A program made the translations under genes and the position numbers. Below are positions 23,037 to 35,917 of a stretch of 64,000 nt of DNA, one piece after another; positions within the stretch are counted from its first letter, which is position 1; each line of letters starts with the position of its first letter. Source of the DNA: Portunus trituberculatus (Eukaryota > Arthropoda > Malacostraca > Decapoda > Portunidae); NCBI RefSeq assembly GCF_017591435.1, contig NC_059258.1, positions 8,440,035-8,504,034 of the forward strand, written 5' to 3'. The notes below the pieces were generated by a model, which was not told where the DNA came from, made no database searches, and saw nothing but the letters and a program-made list of their open reading frames with translations.

Positions 23037-23785
23037 TACTATCACGCATGCATATCCCTAAAATTTAACATGAAAGACAAAAAGATTCATCCACATCTTT
23101 AGTTTTACATTTTGTTCATCACTCACTACCCACATTTTAGGCACAGTGCACACTTCCTGTGTGTCACATTATCCTTGCTAATAGAGTCAACTTTCCTGCT
23201 ATTGTTGGAATTATCCCTTCATTACTGCAGCCACTCATCATTGTAAACAAGGCATTCTCCTTCTCCCATACCATATCATCATCTTTACCCATGCATGTGT
23301 GCGCCTCACACCCAGACAGAATCGTCAAGTGCTGAGAGGTTTGCTACACTACTTTCAGTTTCACTGTCTCTTATCTCTTTTTTCAGGATCATTAATTAAA
23401 TATTACTCATCTGGAGAGTGTTCCAGTAAGTGTGTCCTCACTTCACTATCTGTCTTATAATTATGGTAGTGGTCATTACTGCTATTATATCTAATATGAA
23501 GCAAACTTATGAGTTTTCCCAAGGCTGATTAAAGATATTCATGTGTGGACTATGGTAGTAGGGTAAGACTGGGTTAAATTGAACATGGTCGTGTAAGAAA
23601 CAGCATGCATAGTGTCTGCCCTATCAAGAGTATGTTTTCCAATCATGTTAAAGGAAGAAAATGGGAGATTCCAAGATGGTGGTAGAACATTGATGATGTG
23701 AGGATGATATCATTTTTGCACTAATAATATAGTGTTTTATGATTATCAAACATACTGATTCTCATTAGTGTCTAGTTATAGATCC

Positions 23786-23788
<3 letters not shown>
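23037..23788. other. Unassigned AT-rich unit sequence, copy 4
   Basis: As in copy 1, but with private substitutions at 23183-23240 (tagagtcaac, gttggaatt, cactcatc), making it the most diverged copy of this block apart from copy 2. Confidence 0.6.

Positions 23789-23832
<44 letters not shown>
23789..23832. repeat. (GA)n microsatellite, copy 4
   Basis: About 43 bases of GA. Confidence 0.98.
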
Positions 23833-23834
<2 letters not shown>

Positions 23835-24091
23835 TTAATCCCTACTACCTGTGTTGCCTCCTTTTCTTTCCCCCACATCAGTCATCCTTTTGTGTCTTTG
23901 GAGGAGAGAGCAGGTGAGGACAGGGTAGGAGATCACAGTCAATGACCAATTGGTTTAGTTTTACAGAAAAGGTCGACAGACACGTGTCCAAATGTGTAGT
24001 GGAAAATAAAGCAAAAATATCGTCAATTCAGTTTGGTTGATTCCCTAAATTTTCATGATGAGTGTTTGGAAGAAGCCATCAGGATCGTTAT

Positions 24092-24862
24092 GACTGAACC
24101 ACTTTATGAAGGGAAGAGAACCAGCCAAGCCAGCCGAGGGAAAAAAGGCCCACTTTAGTGGTGGCTCTCTACAAAGAGAAAAATGGCAGCCAAAATTAGG
24201 GAGCAAATGCCTCAATACCTCCGCTTAAAGGAAGAAAAGTCTTAGGAAGTTGGAAATACAGATGCAGGGAATTCCAGAGTTTACCAGTGGAAGGTATGAA
24301 TGATTGAGAGTACTGGTTAACTCTTGCGTTAGAGAGTTGGTCAGAATAGGGATGAGAGGAAGAAGAAAGCCTTGTGCAGGAAGGCTGTAGGAGGAGGGGA
24401 GGCATGCAGAAGAGTTAGCATGAAAATGGCATTAAAAGATAGAAAGAGATGCAATATTTCGGTGGTGAGAAAGAGGCTGAAGACAGTTAGTCAGAGGAGG
24501 GGAGTTGATGAGACGAAAAGCTTATGATTCCTCCCTATCTAGTAAAAGTGTGTGACTGGAATCCCCACAAACATGCAAAGAATACTCCATACAGGGACGG
24601 ATAAGGCCCCTATATAGAGTAAGCAGTTGGAAGGGCGAGAGAAACTGGCAGAGACGCCTCAGAACGTTTAACTTCATAGAACCTGTTTTAGCAAGAGATG
24701 AGATGTGAAGTTTCCAGTTAAGAGTATGACTAAAGGACAGACCGAGGATATTCAGTATGGAAGAGGGAGACAGCTGTGTGTCATTGAAGAAGAGGGGATA
24801 GTTGTCTGGAAGGTTGTTTCAAGTTGATAGATGGAAGAATTGAGTTTTAGGGCACTGAACAC
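24092..24862 (-). pseudogene. LINE RT C-terminal fragment, copy 4
   Basis: Same fragment. A 2-base loss (ctccgc for ctccctc) opens its end slightly (24196-24405). Confidence 0.68.
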
Positions 24863-26265
24863 TATTAAATTTTCTCTGCCCCAATCCCAGATCTTAGAAA
24901 GATGAAAAGTCAGGCATTCTGTGGCATCCCTGCGTGATCTATTGACTTCCTGAAGGAAAAATTAAACAAAATGATTGGCAATTCATTTTAGCCTATTTCC
25001 CTGAACTTTTTTGATATGATGGTTTGGAAGAAGCCATCAGCAGCGTTATGGCAATCTGACATTTAACGATTGAACTGGACACTGAGTTGTTATTAATATG
25101 TTGAAGTGAAATAATAATACTGTGAAGTAATTATTGTTCATCTTGTCCAGTTTTATATCTTTGTAAACAAAATCTTTTGTAATAGTGTTAATGTAAGAGT
25201 TACGAGATGTATAGTTGTGAGGATGAAATTAGTGAGAAAAAACAGTGTTTAAAAAGATCATAGCAGTCTTATGATATAGACAAAGGGTGGAGAAGCATGG
25301 CAGTGAGGCATGGAGTTAGGCAAGAGTCTAGGAGGGAGAGATAACACACGTGATAAAGGGTACACGAGGGTTCAAGGTTAAGCTGTCAGCCTCAACTCTC
25401 TGCAATTAAACATTTGTTTCTTGTCTTTTTTTCTTGAATTGTCTAAATCTAATTCTTATCAAATTTATGCCCGCTAGGACATAAAAGCATTCATAACATT
25501 AAAGATAAATAAAGTGTGACAAATTGGGTAACTCTGAAAGACGGGAGATTGTGAGCATGATTCAATCCTTTAGAAATACAATTAGTAAGAAGAAACATTC
25601 ACCAATACCTCCAATGCTTGTTGTCCTTGGCAGGGAGGTGAGAATAACCCACCTGGGTATGAGGCAGTGCTACTTATAGAGGCCCTCAATGAGCCATGTG
25701 CATCACCCCAGCAACCCTCGACTCCCAACGGCCACAATCCATCCAAGCAACTGCCCCAGAACACCACTGCCACCCCAGCTGAGGTCCTCCCACGCACTGA
25801 GGCCTCCAGGTACTTATTCCTTTTCAGACTCTCTCATTCAAGTGTTGTGACCATATTCCAATATACTTAGGTAACACATCTTCACTACTTTGAAAGACTT
25901 GTTGAGGTTACACCAGTTTTTAAGGTATTTTTTTCAGGACTAATGACAAATTTACATGATTTTTAGGTTATTAACAGTAGGAATCCCTTAAGAATCTAAC
26001 TAATCATCTCTGTGGCCTTTGAAAATGGCTTTGATGAGAGCAGTGCATTTCTAAATATGAATCTTGATTTACCTAGTCATATCATTTTATCTGTTTGTTG
26101 AATGGAAGGAAATTCTAAATGAAAACTAATGGTGCTGGTGTCTGGCATACATTCTTTTCATTGATGCAATGCTGTGCTTTTAATCACCTTTCTGATACTT
26201 CTGCTGTGTACTCGTCTTGTAATTTTAAGATTTTTGCCTGTTATATTCTGGCGACAAAAGTTGTA
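24863..26265. other. Unassigned unit sequence, copy 4
   Basis: No gene. Empty copia target at about 25753-25768; B-type diagnostic bases. Confidence 0.6.
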
Positions 26266-26598
26266 TTTTTTTATTTATTTATTTATTTTTTTATTTATTT
26301 TTTTTACGGTAAGGACTATAGTCCCTGTAGGCACACCTGAAGAGTGTATGGGAAGCGCTGTTCAGGTTCCGCCCATTACTGGCGCAGGCAATTCTATTTA
26401 TAGTGGTACCCATATTAGGGCCCATATCACCACCCAAGCTCATCTTGAGTGTAACCACCTAGAACCTGGGTATCATGGTGATATGTAGGTAACTTTGAAC
26501 CACTCGAGAAATGGCAAAGAGTTTTAAGGCTGTACGTGGTGGGATTCGAACCTACGCGTGGGCGTCTTCGATCCCACGCTCACCACCTTATCCACTAT
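26266..26598 (-). mobile_element. tRNA-derived SINE, copy 4
   Basis: Complete, with small differences in the tRNA-like head (gtgggcgtcttcgatccc for gtggacgtcttcccgatccc). Confidence 0.8.
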
Positions 26599-26650
26599 TG
26601 TATATTTTCTATTGCTTAAGGTTTTTTTTTATGGATTTTAATTTCATATA

Positions 26651-27570
26651 CAGTAAGGTCCCGGGTTACGTCGGTCTCGAGTTACGTCAAACTCGCACTT
26701 ACGTCAGTCCACTATAAGACAATTTAAGATTTAAAAAATTGAAAATTTATAAATCGTAAAGCGCGGGTTTATTGTTATTGTTGGCCGCCAGGCGTCACTA
26801 GTGGTTATCCACCACACCGCCCGCCTCATGCTTGAATACAATAACGTACCTCAGTTCCACCACACCGTCGCCCCTGGCAAGAGTGTTCCTACATCTGCGT
26901 TTGCTGACTATCTTTGTATCTTGCTCAATGGCACCAAAAAAAAAACTCCTGAGTGATAGCAGTGATGCTAAGAAAAAGAAAACCATTACGCTACAAGAAA
27001 AAGTGGACATAATTAAAAGACATGAGAAGGGAGGCAGCAGCTGTGTGTAAGGGAGTGAAGAAGAAAATGGGAAGCCCGTTACCATGACAACCTTGGGGGG
27101 CTCACACACCTATCACAACAATAACAACTCCGGAGCCTTCGCCTGGGCCACACGACACTCGCAGCTCACTTGCACCGTCTGCGCTTGTCTGCTGATCCCT
27201 ATTGCCCTTTCCTATTGCATTTCCTGCTCCGCTGCCCACGTTTCAACTCCCACCGCACTGCACTACGCTCCCAGCTGTCCACCCTGGGCGTCACAACATT
27301 CGACCTGCCCACCCTCCTGGCGGCCTCAGACCGCCCCTCTCGGCAACCCGCAGTCCTTCGTGTTCGCGGCCCTAATCAATATATTCCTACATAGTTGTAA
27401 ATAATATACCAATATAACAATATAACCTTTTACTTACCTGAATAACCATAAAAAAATATTGGTTGAAAACTCGATAATATGCTTTGAAAGTACAAAACTC
27501 GAGTTACGTACAAAATTGACTTACGTCATGTTTCAGGAACGTAACTCTGACGTAACTCGGGACCTTACTG
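26651..27570 (+). mobile_element. Tigger-like element 1, copy 5 (short form)
   Basis: 920 bases, with the same collapsed LINE segment and same actctac loss as copy 4. The two therefore share a common ancestor or one converted the other. Confidence 0.85.
26938..27050 (+). pseudogene. Tigger HTH fragment starting at its own ATG (copy 5)
   Basis: The only copy in which the A-run keeps the ATG in frame: MAPKKKLLSDSSD, KKTITLQEKVDIIKRHEKG, then a frame change (GGSSCV, stop) caused by one extra G. Confidence 0.65.
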
Positions 27571-27907
27571 TAAATTTAAATATTCTTGTTTCCATCATAA
27601 CACTTCTGGTTCGCAACTTTATCTTCACTCTTTTACTTTGATCAGCAGGTCCTTCATGGAGGGACTGGGGGTGATTGAACAGCCACCCATTGCCTGCAAC
27701 AAAACTCTCCAAAGTGTTGGGATGCCAGAGGTGAGCTGGAGTGTTGACATTGCTCATACCTAGCTGCTGCTTCTGATCCATACTACTTCCTTCCATCCAT
27801 CTTTCCCTTCTTTTTAATGCACTCTTCCACACTCACACACTGTGTGCAGTGATAATGATGTATTACATGGAGTCCTCAGTTTTAAATTTAAAGTTAAAAA
27901 CACACTA

Positions 27908-28718
27908 CAGGTTGAACCTACCAAATCTGGCAACCACCGGACCTTAGACTTGCCGGACCATGGAAAATTCCGAACTATAGGTGGTCCACAAAACACCCTC
28001 TGTATATTTACCCTGCATTATACAAGTGTAGCTGTAACATTGTTTTGATATATGATAGTTATACATGCAGAAGTATATAGAAAAACACGTAAAATTAAGT
28101 TCAGCATGGAAAATTTTGCCCTCGCCATTATCATCTCGCCGGACACAGGGACGTTACCAGCGCGCCGAAGCTTAAATCACTGTATGAGAGCATTGTTTAA
28201 ATCACTGCTTTTACCCTCCTTAAGTGTTCTATGAACCTCCATGTTCTTGCTCTCACACTCACAGTAAAACTTGAGAAGTTGATTCTTCTGTTTTTAAAAT
28301 TTTTTTATATCATAGACTGTTGATGAGCCAATGTTGTACTGTTGGCATAGAAACCGCACTGAAACACCTTTATCTAGCTTCCTCAATAGGTCCACTTTCT
28401 GTTGCACTGATATTGTCATTTGTTCGCCCTTTTTGGGGCGTTCACACTAACACTATCACTTCCTGGTCGCTTGGAAGCCATGTTTAGGGGCAAATATTAC
28501 AGAAAAAAAATGTTAATGCACCTGGGTGGGTGGTGCTTGCAATGAGCGGCAGCGTGGTTTCTGATCCAAATTTGACCCAGAATGCCCGGGTTCCAAAACA
28601 CAGTACAGCGCCACTGCGTCTAGCGGTGGTCCGGCAAATCACTCCGGCCAATTCAAAAATTCCGGCAAACAAACATTTTGCTGGATGAAAGAATACCAGA
28701 TTAAGGAGGTTCAACCTG
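27908..28718 (-). mobile_element. Tigger-like element 2, copy 5
   Basis: Complete with both inverted repeats and TA flanks. Confidence 0.82.
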
Positions 28719-29480
28719 TACTATCACGCATGCATGTCCCTAAAATTTAACATGAAAGACAAAAAGATTCATCCACATCTCTAGTTTTACATTTTGTTCA
28801 TCACTCACTACCCACATTTTAGGCACAGTGCACACTTCCTGTGTGTCACATTATCCTTGCTAATATAGCCAACTTTCCTGCTATTGTTGTAATTATCCCC
28901 TTCATTACTGCAGCCACTGATCATTGTAAACAAGGCACTCTCCTTCTCCCATACCATATCATCATCTTTACCCATGCATGTGTGCGCCTCACACCCAGAC
29001 AGAATCGTCAAGTGCTGAGAGGTTTGCTACACTACTTTCAGTTTCACTGTCTCTTATCTCTTTTTTCAGGATCATTAATTAAATATTACTCATCTGGAGA
29101 GTGTTCCAGTAAGTGTGTCCTCACTTCACTATCTGTCTTATAATTATGGTAGTGGTCATTACTGCTATTATATCTAATATGAAGCAAACTTATGAGTTTT
29201 CCCAAGGCTGATTAAAGATATTCATGTGTGGACTATGGTAGTAGGGTAAGACTGGGTTAAATTGAACATGGTCGTGTAAGAAACAGCATGCATAGTGTCT
29301 GCCCTATCAAGAGTATGTTTTCCAATCATGTTAAAGGAAGAAAATGGGAGATTCCAAGATGGTGGTAGAACATTGATGATGTGAGGATGATATCATTTTT
29401 GCACTAATAATATAGTGTTTTATGATTATCAAACATACTGATTCTCATTAGTGTCTAGTTATAGATCCCAAAGAGAGAGA
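28719..29480. other. Unassigned unit sequence, copy 5, ending at deletion junction
   Basis: Same block as in copy 1. At 29472-29480 only gagagaga of the microsatellite remains before the jump to cattcaagtg. Confidence 0.65.
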
Positions 29481-29907
29481 CATTCAAGTGTTGTGACCAT
29501 ATTCCAATATACTTAGGTAACACATCTTCACTACTTTGAAAGACTTGTTGAGGTTACACCAGTTTTAAGGTATTTTTCAGGACTAATGACAAATTTACAT
29601 GATTTTTAGGTTATTAACAGTAGGAATCCTTAAGAATCTAACTAATCATCTCTGTGGCCTTTGAAAATGGCTTTGATGAGAGCAGTGCATTTCTAAATAT
29701 GAATCTTGATTTACCTAGTCATATCATTTTATCTGTTTGTTGAATGGAAGGAAATTCTAAATGAAAACTAATGGTGCTGGTGTCTGGCATACATTCTTTT
29801 CATTGATGCAATGCTGTGCTTTTAATCACCTTTCTGATACTTCTGCTGTGTACTCGTCTTGTAATTTTAAGATTTTTGCCTGTTATATTCTGGCGACAAA
29901 AGTTGTA
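29481..29907. other. Unassigned unit sequence right of the deletion, copy 5
   Basis: B-type sequence (cttaggtaac, aatctaactaatc). No gene. Confidence 0.6.
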
Positions 29908-30241
29908 TTTTTTTATTTATTTATTTATTTTTTTATTTATTTATTTTACGGTAAGGACTATAGTCCCTGTAGGCACACCTGAAGAGTGTATGGGAAGCGC
30001 TGTTCAGGTTCCGCCCATTACTGGTGCAGGCAATTCTATTTATAGTGGTACCCATATTAGGGGCCCATATCACCACCCAAGCTCATCTTGAGTGTAACCA
30101 CCTAGAACCTGGGTATCATGGTGATATGTAGGTAACTTTGAACCACTCGAGAAATGGCAAAGAGTTTTAAGGCTGCACGTGGTGGGATTCGAACCTATGC
30201 GTGACGTCTTCCCGATCCCACGCTCACCACCTTATCCACTA
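29908..30241 (-). mobile_element. tRNA-derived SINE, copy 5
   Basis: Complete, but the tRNA-like head has lost a base (gcgtgacgtc for gcgtggacgtc). Confidence 0.8.
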
Positions 30242-30291
30242 TTGTATATTTTCTATTGCTTAAGGGTTTTTATGGATTTTAATTTCATATA

Positions 30292-31379
30292 CAGTAAGGT
30301 CCCGGTTACGTCGGTCTCGAGTTACGTCAAACTCGCACTTACGTCAGTCCACTATAAGACAATTTAAGATTTAAAAATTGAAAATTTATAAATCGTAAAG
30401 CGCGGGTTTATTGTTATTGTTGGCCAGGCGTCACTAGTGGTTATCCACCACACCGCCTCCTCATGCTTGAATACAATAACACTCTACGCACTCTCAGTTC
30501 CACCACACCGTCGCCCCTGGCAAGAGTGTTCCTACATCTGCGTTTGCTGACTATCTTTGTATCTTGCTCAATGGCACCAAAAAAAAACTCCTGAGTGATA
30601 GCAGTGATGCTAAGAAAAGAAAACCATTACGCTACAAGAAAAAGTGGACATAATTAAAAGACATGAGAAGGAGGCAGCAGCTGTGTGTAAGGGAGTGAAG
30701 AAAATGGGAAGCCCGTTACCATGACAACCTTGGGGGCTCACACCTATCACAACAATAACAACTCCGGAGCCTTCGCCACACACGACACTCGCAGCTCACT
30801 TGCACCATCTGCGCTTGTCTGCTGATCCCTATTGCCCTTTCCTATTGCATTTCCTGCTCCGCTGCCCACGTTTCAACTCCCACACTGCACTCGCTCCCAG
30901 CTGTCCACCCTGGGCGTCACAACATTCGACCTGCCCACCCTCCTGGCGGCCTCAGGCGTCCACCCTCTGGCAACATGCAGTCCTTCGCGTTCGCGGCCCT
31001 AATCAACAACAAAAACAAGCTTGTGTTTCATATTCCTACATACTTGTGAATAATATAACAATATAACCTTTTACTTATATAACGCTCTACCGCACTCCAC
31101 AAAGTTCCCAGCTGTCCGCCCTATCACATTCGACCTGCCCACCCTCCTGGCGGCCTCAGACCGCCCTCTCGGCAACCTGCAGTCCTTCGTGTTGTTAATC
31201 AATATACATAGTTGTAAATAATATACCAATATAACAATATAACCTCTTACTTACCTGAATAACCATAAAAATATTGGTTGAAAACTCGATAATATGCTTT
31301 GAAAGTACAAAACTCGAAATAAATTGACTTACGTCATGTTTCAGGATATGTAACTCTGACGTAACTCGGGACCTTACTG
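30292..31379 (+). mobile_element. Tigger-like element 1, copy 6 (eroded)
   Basis: 1088 bases with both termini and the two-part LINE segment. It carries a dozen or more private small deletions, including loss of gcgtcacaa at about 31123 and acgtac at about 31316. Confidence 0.83.
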
Positions 31380-31710
31380 TAAATTTAAATATTCTTGTTT
31401 CCATCATAACACTTCACGCAACTTTATCTTCACTCTTTTACTTTGATCAGCAGGTGCTTCATGGAGGGACTGGGGTGATTGAACAGCCACCCATTGCCTG
31501 CAACAAAACTCTCAAAGTGTTGGGATGCCAGAGGTGAGCTGGAGTGTTGACATTGCTCATACCTAGCTGCTGCTTCTGATCCATACTACTTCCTTCCATC
31601 CATCTTTCCCTTCTTTTTAATGCACTCTTCCACACTCACACACTGTGTGCAGTGATAATGATGTATTACATGGAGTCCTCAGTTTTAAATTTAAAGTTAA
31701 AAACACACTA

Positions 31711-32532
31711 CAGGTTGAACCTACCAAATCTGGCAACCACCTGACCTTAGACTTGGCGGACCATGGAAAATTCCGAACTATAGGTGGTCCACAAAACACC
31801 CTCTGTATATTTACCCTGCATTATACAAGTGAAGCTGTAACATTGTTTTGATATATGATAGTTATACATGCAGAAGTATATAGAAAAACACGTAAAATTA
31901 AGTTCAGCATGGAAAATTTTTGCCCTCGCCATTATCATCTCGCCGGACACAGGGACGTTACCAGCGCGCCGGAGCTTAAATCACTGTATGAGAGCATTGT
32001 TTAAATCACTGCTTTTACCCTCCTTAAGTGTTCTATGAACCTCCATATTCTTCTTGCTCTCACACTCACAGTAAAACTTGAGAAGTTGATTCTTCTGTTT
32101 TTTTAAAATTTTTTTTATATCATAGACTGTTGATGAGCCAATGTTGTACTGTTGGCATAGAAACCGCACTGAAACACCTCTTTATCTAGCTTCCTCAATA
32201 GGTTCACTTTCTGTTGCACTGATATTGTCATTTGTTCGCCCTTTTTTTTGGGCGTTCACACACAACACTATCACTTCCTGGTCGCTTGGAAGCCATGTTT
32301 AGGGGCAAATATTACAGAAAAAAAATGTTAATGCACCTGGGTGGGTGGTGCTTGCAATGAGCGGCAGCGTGGTTTCTGATCCAAATTTGACCCAGAATGC
32401 CCGGGTTCCAAAACACAGTACAGCGCCACTGCGTCCTAGCGGTGGTCCGCAAATCACTCCGGCCAATTAAAAATTCCGGCAAACAAACATTTTGCTGGAT
32501 GAAAGAATACCAGATTAAGGAGGTTCAACCTG
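31711..32532 (-). mobile_element. Tigger-like element 2, copy 6
   Basis: Complete, with private changes (ctgacctt for cggacctt; ttcttcttgct for ttcttgct) that touch the HTH frame. Confidence 0.82.
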
Positions 32533-33281
32533 TACTATCACGCATGCATGTCCCTAAAATTTAACATGAAAGACAAAAAGATTCATCCACATCTCTAGTT
32601 TTACATTTTGTTCATCACTCACTACCCACATTTTAGGCACAGTGCACACTTCCTGTGTGTCACATTATCCTTGCTAATATAGCCAACTTTCCTGCTATTG
32701 TTGTAATTATCCCCTTCATTACTGCAGCCACTGATCATTGTAAACAAGGCACTCTCCTTCTCCCATACCATATCATCATCTTTACCCATGCATGTGCGCC
32801 TCACACCCAGACAGAATCGTCAAGTGCTGAGAGGTTTGCTACACTACTTTCAGTTTCACTGTCTCTTATCTCTTTTTTCAGGATCATTAATTAAATATTA
32901 CTCATCTGGAGAGTGTTCCAGTAAGTGTGTCCTCACTTCACTATCTGTCTTATAATTATGGTAGTGGTCATTACTGCTATTATATCTAATATGAAGCAAA
33001 CTTATGAGTTTTCCCAAGGCTGATTAAAGATATTCATGTGTGGACTATGGTAGTAGGGTAAGACTGGGTTAAATTGAACATGGTCGTGTAAGAAACAGCA
33101 TGCATAGTGTCTGCCCTATCAAGAGTATGTTTTCCAATCATGTTAAAGGAAGAAAATGGGAGATTCCAAGATGGTGGTAGAACATTGATGATGTGAGGGA
33201 TGATATCATTTTTTGCACTAATAATATAGTGTTTTATGATTATCAAACATACTGATTCTCATTAGTGTCTAGTTATAGATC

Positions 33282-33283
<2 letters not shown>
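32533..33283. other. Unassigned AT-rich unit sequence, copy 6
   Basis: Same block as in copy 1, with no supportable gene. Confidence 0.6.

Positions 33284-33345
<62 letters not shown>
33284..33345. repeat. (GA)n microsatellite, copy 6
   Basis: About 62 bases, the longest GA run in the array. Confidence 0.98.
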
Positions 33346-33347
<2 letters not shown>

Positions 33348-33606
33348 AATCCCTACTACCTGTGTTGCCTCCTTTTCTTTCCCCCACATCAGTCATCCTT
33401 TTGTGTCTTTGGAGGGAGAGAGCAGGTGAGGACAGGGTAGGAGATCACAGTCAATGACCAATTGGTTTAGTTTTACAGAAAAGGTCGACAGACACGTGTC
33501 CAAATGTGTAGTGGAAAATAAAGCAAAAATATCGTCAATTCAGTTTGGTTGATTCCCCTAAATTTTCATGATGAGTGTTTGGAAGAAGCCATCAGGATCG
33601 TTATGA

Positions 33607-34377
33607 CTGAACCACTTTATGAAGGGAAGAGAACCAGCCAAGCCAGCCGAGGGGAAAAAAAGGCCCACTTTAGTGGTGGCTCTCTACAAAGAGAAAAATG
33701 GCAGCCAAAATTTGGGAGCAAATGCCTCAATACCTCCCGCTTAAAGGAAGAAAAGTCTTAGGAAGTTGGAAATACAGATGCAGGGAATTCCAGAGTTTAC
33801 CAGTGGAAGGTATGAATGATTGAGAGTACTGGTTAACTCTTGCGTTAGAGAGTTGGTCAGAATAGGGATGAGAGGAAGAAGAAAGCCTTGTGCAGGAAGG
33901 CTGTAGGAGGAGGGGAGGCATGCAGAAGAGTTAGCATGAAAATGGCATTAAAAGATAGAAAGAGATGCAATATTTCGGTGGTGAGAAAGAGGCTGAAGAC
34001 AGTTAGTCAGAGGAGGGGAGTTGATGAGATGAAAAGCTTATGATTCCTCCCTATCTAGTAAAAGTGTGTGACTGGAATCCCCACAAACATGTAAAGAATA
34101 CTCCATACAGGGACGGATAAGGCCCCTATATAGAGTAAGCAGTTGGAAGGGCGAGAGAAACTGGCAGAGACGCCTCAGAACGTTTAACTTCATAGAACCT
34201 GTTTTAGCAAGAGATGAGATGTGAAGTTTCCAGTTAAGAGTATGACTAAAGGACAGACCGAGGATATTCAGTATGGAAGAGGGAGACAGCTGTGTGTCAT
34301 TGAAGAAGAGGGGATAGTTGTCTGGAAGGTTGTTTCAAGTTGATAGATGGAAGAATTGAGTTTTTAGGACACTGAAC
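33607..34377 (-). pseudogene. LINE RT C-terminal fragment, copy 6
   Basis: Same fragment and lesions; the open piece is at 33727-33921. Confidence 0.68.
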
Positions 34378-35783
34378 ACTATTAAATTTTCTCTGCCCCA
34401 ATCCCAGATCTTAGAAAGATGAAAAGTCAGGCATTCTGTGGCATCCCTGCGTGATCTATTGACTTCCTGAAGGAAAAATTAAACAAAATGATTGGCAATT
34501 CATTTTAGCCTATTTCCCTGAACTTTTTGATATGATGGTTTGGAAGAAGCAATCAGCAGCGTTATGGCAATCTGACATTTAACGATTGAACTGGACACTG
34601 AGTTGTTATTAATATGTTGAAGTGAAATAATAATACTGTGAAGTAATTATTGTTCATCTTGTCCAGTTTTATATTTTTGTAAACAAAATCTTTTGTAATA
34701 GTGTTAATGTAAGAGTTACGAGATGTATAGTTGTGAGGATGAAATTAGTGAGAAAAAACAGTGTTTAAAAAGATCATAGCAGTCTTATGATATAGACAAA
34801 GGGTGGAGAAGCATGGGAGTGAGGCATGGAGTTAGGCAAGAGTCTAGGAGGGAGAGATAACACACGTGATAAAGGGTATACGAGGGTTCAAGGTTAAGCT
34901 GTCAGCCTCAACTCTCTGCAATTAAACATTTGTTTCTTGTCTTTTTTTCTTGAATTGTCTAAATCTAATTCTTATCAAATTTATGCCCGCTAGGACATAA
35001 AAGCATTCATAACATTAAAGATAAATAAAGTGTGATAAATTGGGTAACTCTGAAAGACGGGAGATTGTGAGCATGATTCAATCCTTTAGAAATACAATTA
35101 GTAAGAAGAAACATTCACATACACCTCCATTGCTTGTTGTCCTTGGCAGGGAGGTGAGAATAACCCACCTGGGTATGAGGCAGTGCTACTTATAGAGGCC
35201 TCTCAATGAGCCATGTGTATCATCCCAGCAACCCTCGACTCCCAACGGCCACAATCCGTCCAAGCAACTGCCCCAGAACACTACTGCCACCCCAGCTGAG
35301 GTCCTCTTATGCACTGAGGCCTCCAGGTACTTATTCCTCCTCAGACTCTCTCATTCAAGTGTTGTGACCATATTCCAATATACTTATTTAACACATCTTC
35401 ACTATTTTGAAAGACTTGTTGAGGTTACACCAGTTTTTAAGGTATTTTTTTCAGGACTAATGACAAATTTACATGATTTTTAGGTTATTAACAGTAGGAA
35501 TCCCTTAAGAACCTAAGTAATCATCTCTGCAGCTTTTGAAAATGGCTTTGATGAGAGCAGTGCATTTCTAAATATGAATTTTGATTTACTTAGTAATATC
35601 ATTTTATGTGTTTGTTGAATGGAAGGAAATTTTAAATGAAAACTAATGGTGCTGGTGTCAGGCATACATTCTTTTCATTGATGCATTGCTGTGCTTTTAA
35701 TCACCTTTCTAATACTTCTGCTGTGTACTCGTCTTGTAATTCTAAGATTTTTGCCTGTTATATTCTGGCGACAAAAGTTGTAT
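34378..35783. other. Unassigned unit sequence, copy 6
   Basis: No gene. Empty copia target at about 35270-35280, here gccccagaacactac. A-type at both diagnostic sites. Confidence 0.6.
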
Positions 35784-35867
35784 AGGCAAAGAGTTTTAAG
35801 GCTGTACGTGGGATTCGAACCTCACGCGTGACGCCTCCGATCCCACGCTCACCACCTTATCCACTAT
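35784..35867 (-). mobile_element. SINE tRNA-like head only (internal deletion), copy 6
   Basis: Sequence goes from ttgtat directly to aggcaaagagttttaag, losing the A/T tail and about 225 bases of body. The head with the B box remains. Confidence 0.75.
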
Positions 35868-35917
35868 TGTATATTTTCTATTGCTTAAGGGTTTTTTATG
35901 GATTTTAATTTCATATA

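Larger units (their letters stand above)
20965..26650 (+). repeat. Array unit, copy 4 (B-type, shortened Tigger-1)
   Basis: Complete except that its first Tigger element is 919 bases rather than about 1145, because the duplicated LINE 3' segment inside it has collapsed to one copy. B-type bases occur at about 25790 (cccacgcactgagg) and 26000. Confidence 0.92.
26651..30291 (+). repeat. Array unit, copy 5 (2-kb deletion)
   Basis: Shares the shortened first Tigger element with copy 4. It then jumps at 29480 from the beginning of the GA repeat straight to cattcaagtg, skipping the block that lies at about 23800-25834 in copy 4. That removes the LINE C-terminal fragment and the sequence containing the copia target. 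Confidence 0.92.
30292..35917 (+). repeat. Array unit, copy 6 (A-type, many small deletions)
   Basis: A-type unit. Its first Tigger element has many scattered 1-5 base deletions not seen in other copies (for example ggccaggcg for ggccgccaggcg near 30421). Its SINE is reduced to the tRNA-like head at 35784-35867. Confidence 0.9.
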
